Origin: Solobacterium sp.
Lineage (GTDB): Bacteria > Bacillota_I > Bacilli_A > Erysipelotrichales > Erysipelotrichaceae
Assembly (NCBI GenBank): GCA_017543025.1
Contig: JAFYGX010000014.1
Span: 1 to 6,816 of the forward strand
Direction of reading: 5' to 3'
Length of the DNA stretch: 6,816 bases
Under the pieces are notes generated by a model. It was given only the letters and a program-made list of their open reading frames with translations, made no database searches and had not been told where the DNA came from. Shown here piece after piece: positions 4,414 to 6,816 of the stretch (within the stretch, counting starts at the first letter, position 1; the number at the start of each line of letters is the position of its first letter). A program made the position numbers and the translations under genes.

Positions 4414-6357
4414 TTATGCGGTAAAGACTGCCTCTTTCAGCCGGATATCCGCCCGAAACAGGTCGCCGTCGATCGCAAGCGAGAACGTTCCGCCCATAAG
4501 CTCCGTAAGACTCTTTGCGATATTGAGTCCCAGTCCGCTTCCTTCGGAGTGCCGGCTTTCATCGCCCCGCACAAACCGCTCCATGAGTTCTTCCGCACTG
4601 ATGTTAAGCGGCTCTCTGGACACATTCTTCACGGAGATCACAACCTCTTTGTCTTTCCGGTCTGCGGAAAGATACACTCTTGTGCCTTCCATGGCGTACT
4701 TTTCCGCATTGGAAAGCAGGTTTGAGAGAACCCGCCACAGCAGCTTTCCGTCGGCGACAGCCATCAGCTTCTCCCCGGAAACCTGAAGCACCGGCTGAAT
4801 GTTTTTTTCGTTCAGTTTCCCGTCGTATTCCGCAAGCGCCTGTTCCAGCAGTTCCTGCACATTCACGGCAGTCAGCTCCGCTTTCATGGCACCGCTTGAA
4901 GCTTTCGAAGCCTCCACGATATCTTCGGTCATCTTTTTCAGACGCTTTGACTGACGCATCAGCGCATCCAGATATTCCTTCTCCTGCTCCTCCGTATGTT
5001 CCTTCTGAAGCAGATCGGTATAGCTGATGATGGAAGTAAGCGGCGTGCGGATATCATGACTCACATTGGTGATAAGCTCGGTCTTCATCCGCTCGCTGCG
5101 GGTTGCTTTATCAATCGCGATGGCAAGTCCGTCGCTGATGGAGTTCAATGCTTCGGCCTGGCGGTGAAAGCTTCCGTACATATGTTTCATCGCATCATCG
5201 GAGATGCGGTATTCCGTATTCCCGGCCGCGATCGCCTCTGCGGCAGCGGTCAGTTTATGATGCGATAGAAGCAGGTTCACACCGGCAACTGCACAGAATA
5301 CACCAATCAGCAGTGCCAGAAGATTTGCGGCGGCATCTGTTGGCTGTGTGCCGTAGACAACCGGCGCAAAGACAATCCACCCCAGCATCAGCACCACTGC
5401 GATCCGCATCGGAAGCCGGTACTGTCTCAGGATCTCCTTCAGTTTCTCCCAGCATCTGTACCAGATATTGTTGGTAATCAGAGTGTGCGACTTGAATCGC
5501 GTCGCCATGCTCATCAGCCAGAAGAAGAACACCAGCGCCGGCGGAATCAGGCATGCGGCCATCACCGGAATCTGATCGGTCATCGGACCATTTCTGTGAA
5601 ACAGAACTTCCGAATCAATCAGCGGAAGCAGTCCTCCGATCAATAGCACTGCGGCAATCGTCACAAGATCGAACGGGATACGGTCCAGCCGGCTGAGACG
5701 GATTCCTTCCTCACCCCGCACATGTCCTGCGCCGATGAACTCCATCACCAACACAAGCAGAAACAGCGCTGCGCATCCGGCAAAGATCCATGCCGCGTTT
5801 CCCCAGTTTCCAAACAGTCTCTGCATGCGGCTGTAGTCGGTCCAGTTCGAACGGTAACTGTCCTGAACCGGAAGTCCTTTCTGCACGTGCAGAATCACGC
5901 GGTAACCGGTATATCCCTCCGGCAGCTCACTCAGCGGGCCGTCGTACCAGTACGATCCCTGCGCATTCCAATCCTCACCGGGAACGCCGAATTCAATCGT
6001 ATATTTATCTGTATCCTTCTGATTCGATGCATTTCCTTCGATCATCGTAAGTGAACCGGATGAGGTCTGTTTATAGAGCGTATACTGCACATTTGAAGCC
6101 GTCGGGCTGTATACTGCCCTGGCTTTCTCAGGATATCCGTTGGAATACATAGATACGATCTGATGGGCATCACCCGTCAGATTGTTTTTAAACGCATCGG
6201 ATTCCAGATACGGGGTGCTGTCTATATTGTTCTCTTTCATCTCTATGGCAGCGAATCCGGAAAACAGCATTCCCGCTCCCGCCGCACAGAGAAGAATTAC
6301 TCCGGCTATCTTGAACAGCAGACTGTCACATATGTTTCGTACAATTCTGTTTTTCAT
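4414..6357 (-). CDS. Six-segment membrane sensor histidine kinase, VanS-like
   Basis: The 647-residue protein has a first membrane segment at about 15-37, an extracytoplasmic domain of roughly 150 residues (38-187), and five more hydrophobic segments (about 188-210, 230-248, 262-284, 317-336, 341-364). A HAMP-like helical linker (365-415) leads to the HisKA domain with the phosphoacceptor motif NVSHDIRTPL (His434). The ATPase domain has the N box NLLSNAEKY (Asn546, Asn550) and a G2-type loop SEGSGLGLNIAKSL (604-617). The usual G1 box D-x-G-x-G is replaced by VKNVSREPLNIS (576-587), which I have the impression is typical of one Firmicutes VanS-like subfamily. ATG 6357 has GGAGG 6 nt upstream and overlaps the response regulator by 32 bp, so the two are cotranscribed and probably translationally coupled. 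The signal is unknown; cell-envelope stress or antibiotics would fit the family. Confidence 0.9.
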   Translation of the reverse strand: MKNRIVRNICDSLLFKIAGVILLCAAGAGMLFSGFAAIEMKENNIDSTPYLESDAFKNNLTGDAHQIVSMYSNGYPEKARAVYSPTASNVQYTLYKQTSSGSLTMIEGNASNQKDTDKYTIEFGVPGEDWNAQGSYWYDGPLSELPEGYTGYRVILHVQKGLPVQDSYRSNWTDYSRMQRLFGNWGNAAWIFAGCAALFLLVLVMEFIGAGHVRGEEGIRLSRLDRIPFDLVTIAAVLLIGGLLPLIDSEVLFHRNGPMTDQIPVMAACLIPPALVFFFWLMSMATRFKSHTLITNNIWYRCWEKLKEILRQYRLPMRIAVVLMLGWIVFAPVVYGTQPTDAAANLLALLIGVFCAVAGVNLLLSHHKLTAAAEAIAAGNTEYRISDDAMKHMYGSFHRQAEALNSISDGLAIAIDKATRSERMKTELITNVSHDIRTPLTSIISYTDLLQKEHTEEQEKEYLDALMRQSKRLKKMTEDIVEASKASSGAMKAELTAVNVQELLEQALAEYDGKLNEKNIQPVLQVSGEKLMAVADGKLLWRVLSNLLSNAEKYAMEGTRVYLSADRKDKEVVISVKNVSREPLNISAEELMERFVRGDESRHSEGSGLGLNIAKSLTELMGGTFSLAIDGDLFRADIRLKEAVFTA

Positions 6358-6816
6358 GAGTGTCCTCCATCATGTAACCCTGTCCCCAGACAACCTTCAG
6401 ATATCTCGGTTCCCCCGGGTCGATTTCGATTTTTTCCCGCAGGTGGCGGATATGCACCGCCACAACGCCCTCACTGCCGAGCGGATCTTCGTTCCATACT
6501 TCCCTGTAGATCTCTCTGGAGCTGAATACCCTGCCCGGATTGCGCATGAGGAATTTCAGAATTCCGTACTCATACGGTGTCAGGCTGACTTCCTCGCCGT
6601 CCGCCGTTACCCGTTTCCGTTTATCATCCAGTTCGATACTGCCGATCGTATATACATCCGGCTCAACGGTCTGCCCGCCGAGCTTCGTGTATCTGCGCAG
6701 CTGCGAGCGGACCCGTGCGATCACTTCGGGCGGATTGAACGGTTTGGTGATATAGTCATCCGCTCCGATATCCAGTCCCAGGATCTTGTCGCTGTCCTCG
6801 CTCTTTGCGGTAAGCA
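6326..6816 (-). CDS. OmpR/VanR-type response regulator, N-terminus cut by the window edge
   Basis: The visible 162 residues begin inside the receiver domain: LTAKSEDSDK, then GADDYITKPF, containing the conserved Thr (after LTAK's leucine) and the conserved Lys of the TKPF motif. The phosphoacceptor Asp lies beyond the edge. A linker with ARVRSQLRRY leads to an OmpR-type winged helix: IGSIELDDKRKRV, LTPYEYGILKFLMRNPGRVF, REIYREVWNED, VAVHIRHLREKIEID and YLKVVWGQGYMM. The domain order and the stretch between receiver and DNA-binding domain are typical of VanR-like regulators, usually about 230 residues. It is the first visible gene of a leftward operon; the kinase gene starts inside its last 11 codons. 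It should bind direct repeats at target promoters when phosphorylated by the kinase. Its own promoter is outside the window. Confidence 0.92.
   Translation of the reverse strand, partial: LTAKSEDSDKILGLDIGADDYITKPFNPPEVIARVRSQLRRYTKLGGQTVEPDVYTIGSIELDDKRKRVTADGEEVSLTPYEYGILKFLMRNPGRVFSSREIYREVWNEDPLGSEGVVAVHIRHLREKIEIDPGEPRYLKVVWGQGYMMEDTHEKQNCTKHM
6364..6368 (-). promoter_or_regulatory. Ribosome binding site of the kinase gene, inside the response regulator gene
   Basis: GGAGG on the minus strand lies 6 nt before ATG 6357 and supports that start. It falls within the last codons of the response regulator, which is the arrangement for translational coupling. Confidence 0.85.

Noticed and set aside
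4364..5554. Several plus-strand frames opposite the histidine kinase
   Set aside because: They mirror conserved HisKA and ATPase domain codons and show no family features or ribosome binding sites.

Overview
The window looks like part of the chromosome of a low-to-moderate GC Firmicute (Bacillota), probably a gut or anaerobic Clostridia or Erysipelotrichia relative. This rests on sequence style only: AGGAGG-type ribosome binding sites, U-tract terminators, a VanRS-like two-component pair, a BaiCD-like iron-sulfur flavoenzyme, and an HsdM N-terminus and an AsnA C-terminus of the kind seen in these groups. No rRNA, tRNA, CRISPR array or transposase was found.

Left part (1-1007) is a patch of gene remnants. 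A 3' end that may come from a GNAT acetyltransferase enters from the left edge. On the minus strand is a type I restriction methyltransferase (hsdM) cut off after 123 codons. Diverging from it on the plus strand is a small conserved Firmicutes protein whose reading frame is broken by one base in an A/G run.

Centre (1008-4168) is a compact, apparently intact cassette: a MerR-family regulator with a GyrI-like effector domain, then a 644-residue old-yellow-enzyme type reductase with FMN, 4Fe-4S, FAD and NAD(P) sites. The gap between them holds a terminator for the regulator gene and a textbook MerR-type promoter: TTGACC, a 19-bp spacer carrying the dyad TGAAACGATTTCA, then GACAAT. The same 13-mer, reverse-complemented, recurs 108 bp upstream just after the regulator's stop codon. 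The simplest reading is a substrate-responsive switch in which the regulator senses a small molecule and turns on the reductase. Upstream of the regulator lies a promoter-like site followed at once by a foldable segment ending in a long T-tract, a candidate attenuated leader or small RNA.

Right part (4169-6816) begins with the last 47 codons of asnA (aspartate-ammonia ligase), a second truncated housekeeping gene. A bidirectional terminator then separates it from a minus-strand operon reading in from the right edge: an OmpR/VanR-type response regulator (receiver cut by the window edge) overlapping a 647-residue, six-segment membrane histidine kinase.

The MerR-reductase cassette thus sits between truncated genes on both sides, which marks the region as rearranged. 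The most useful result is the predicted regulator-operator-target circuit. No wholly new system is evident.
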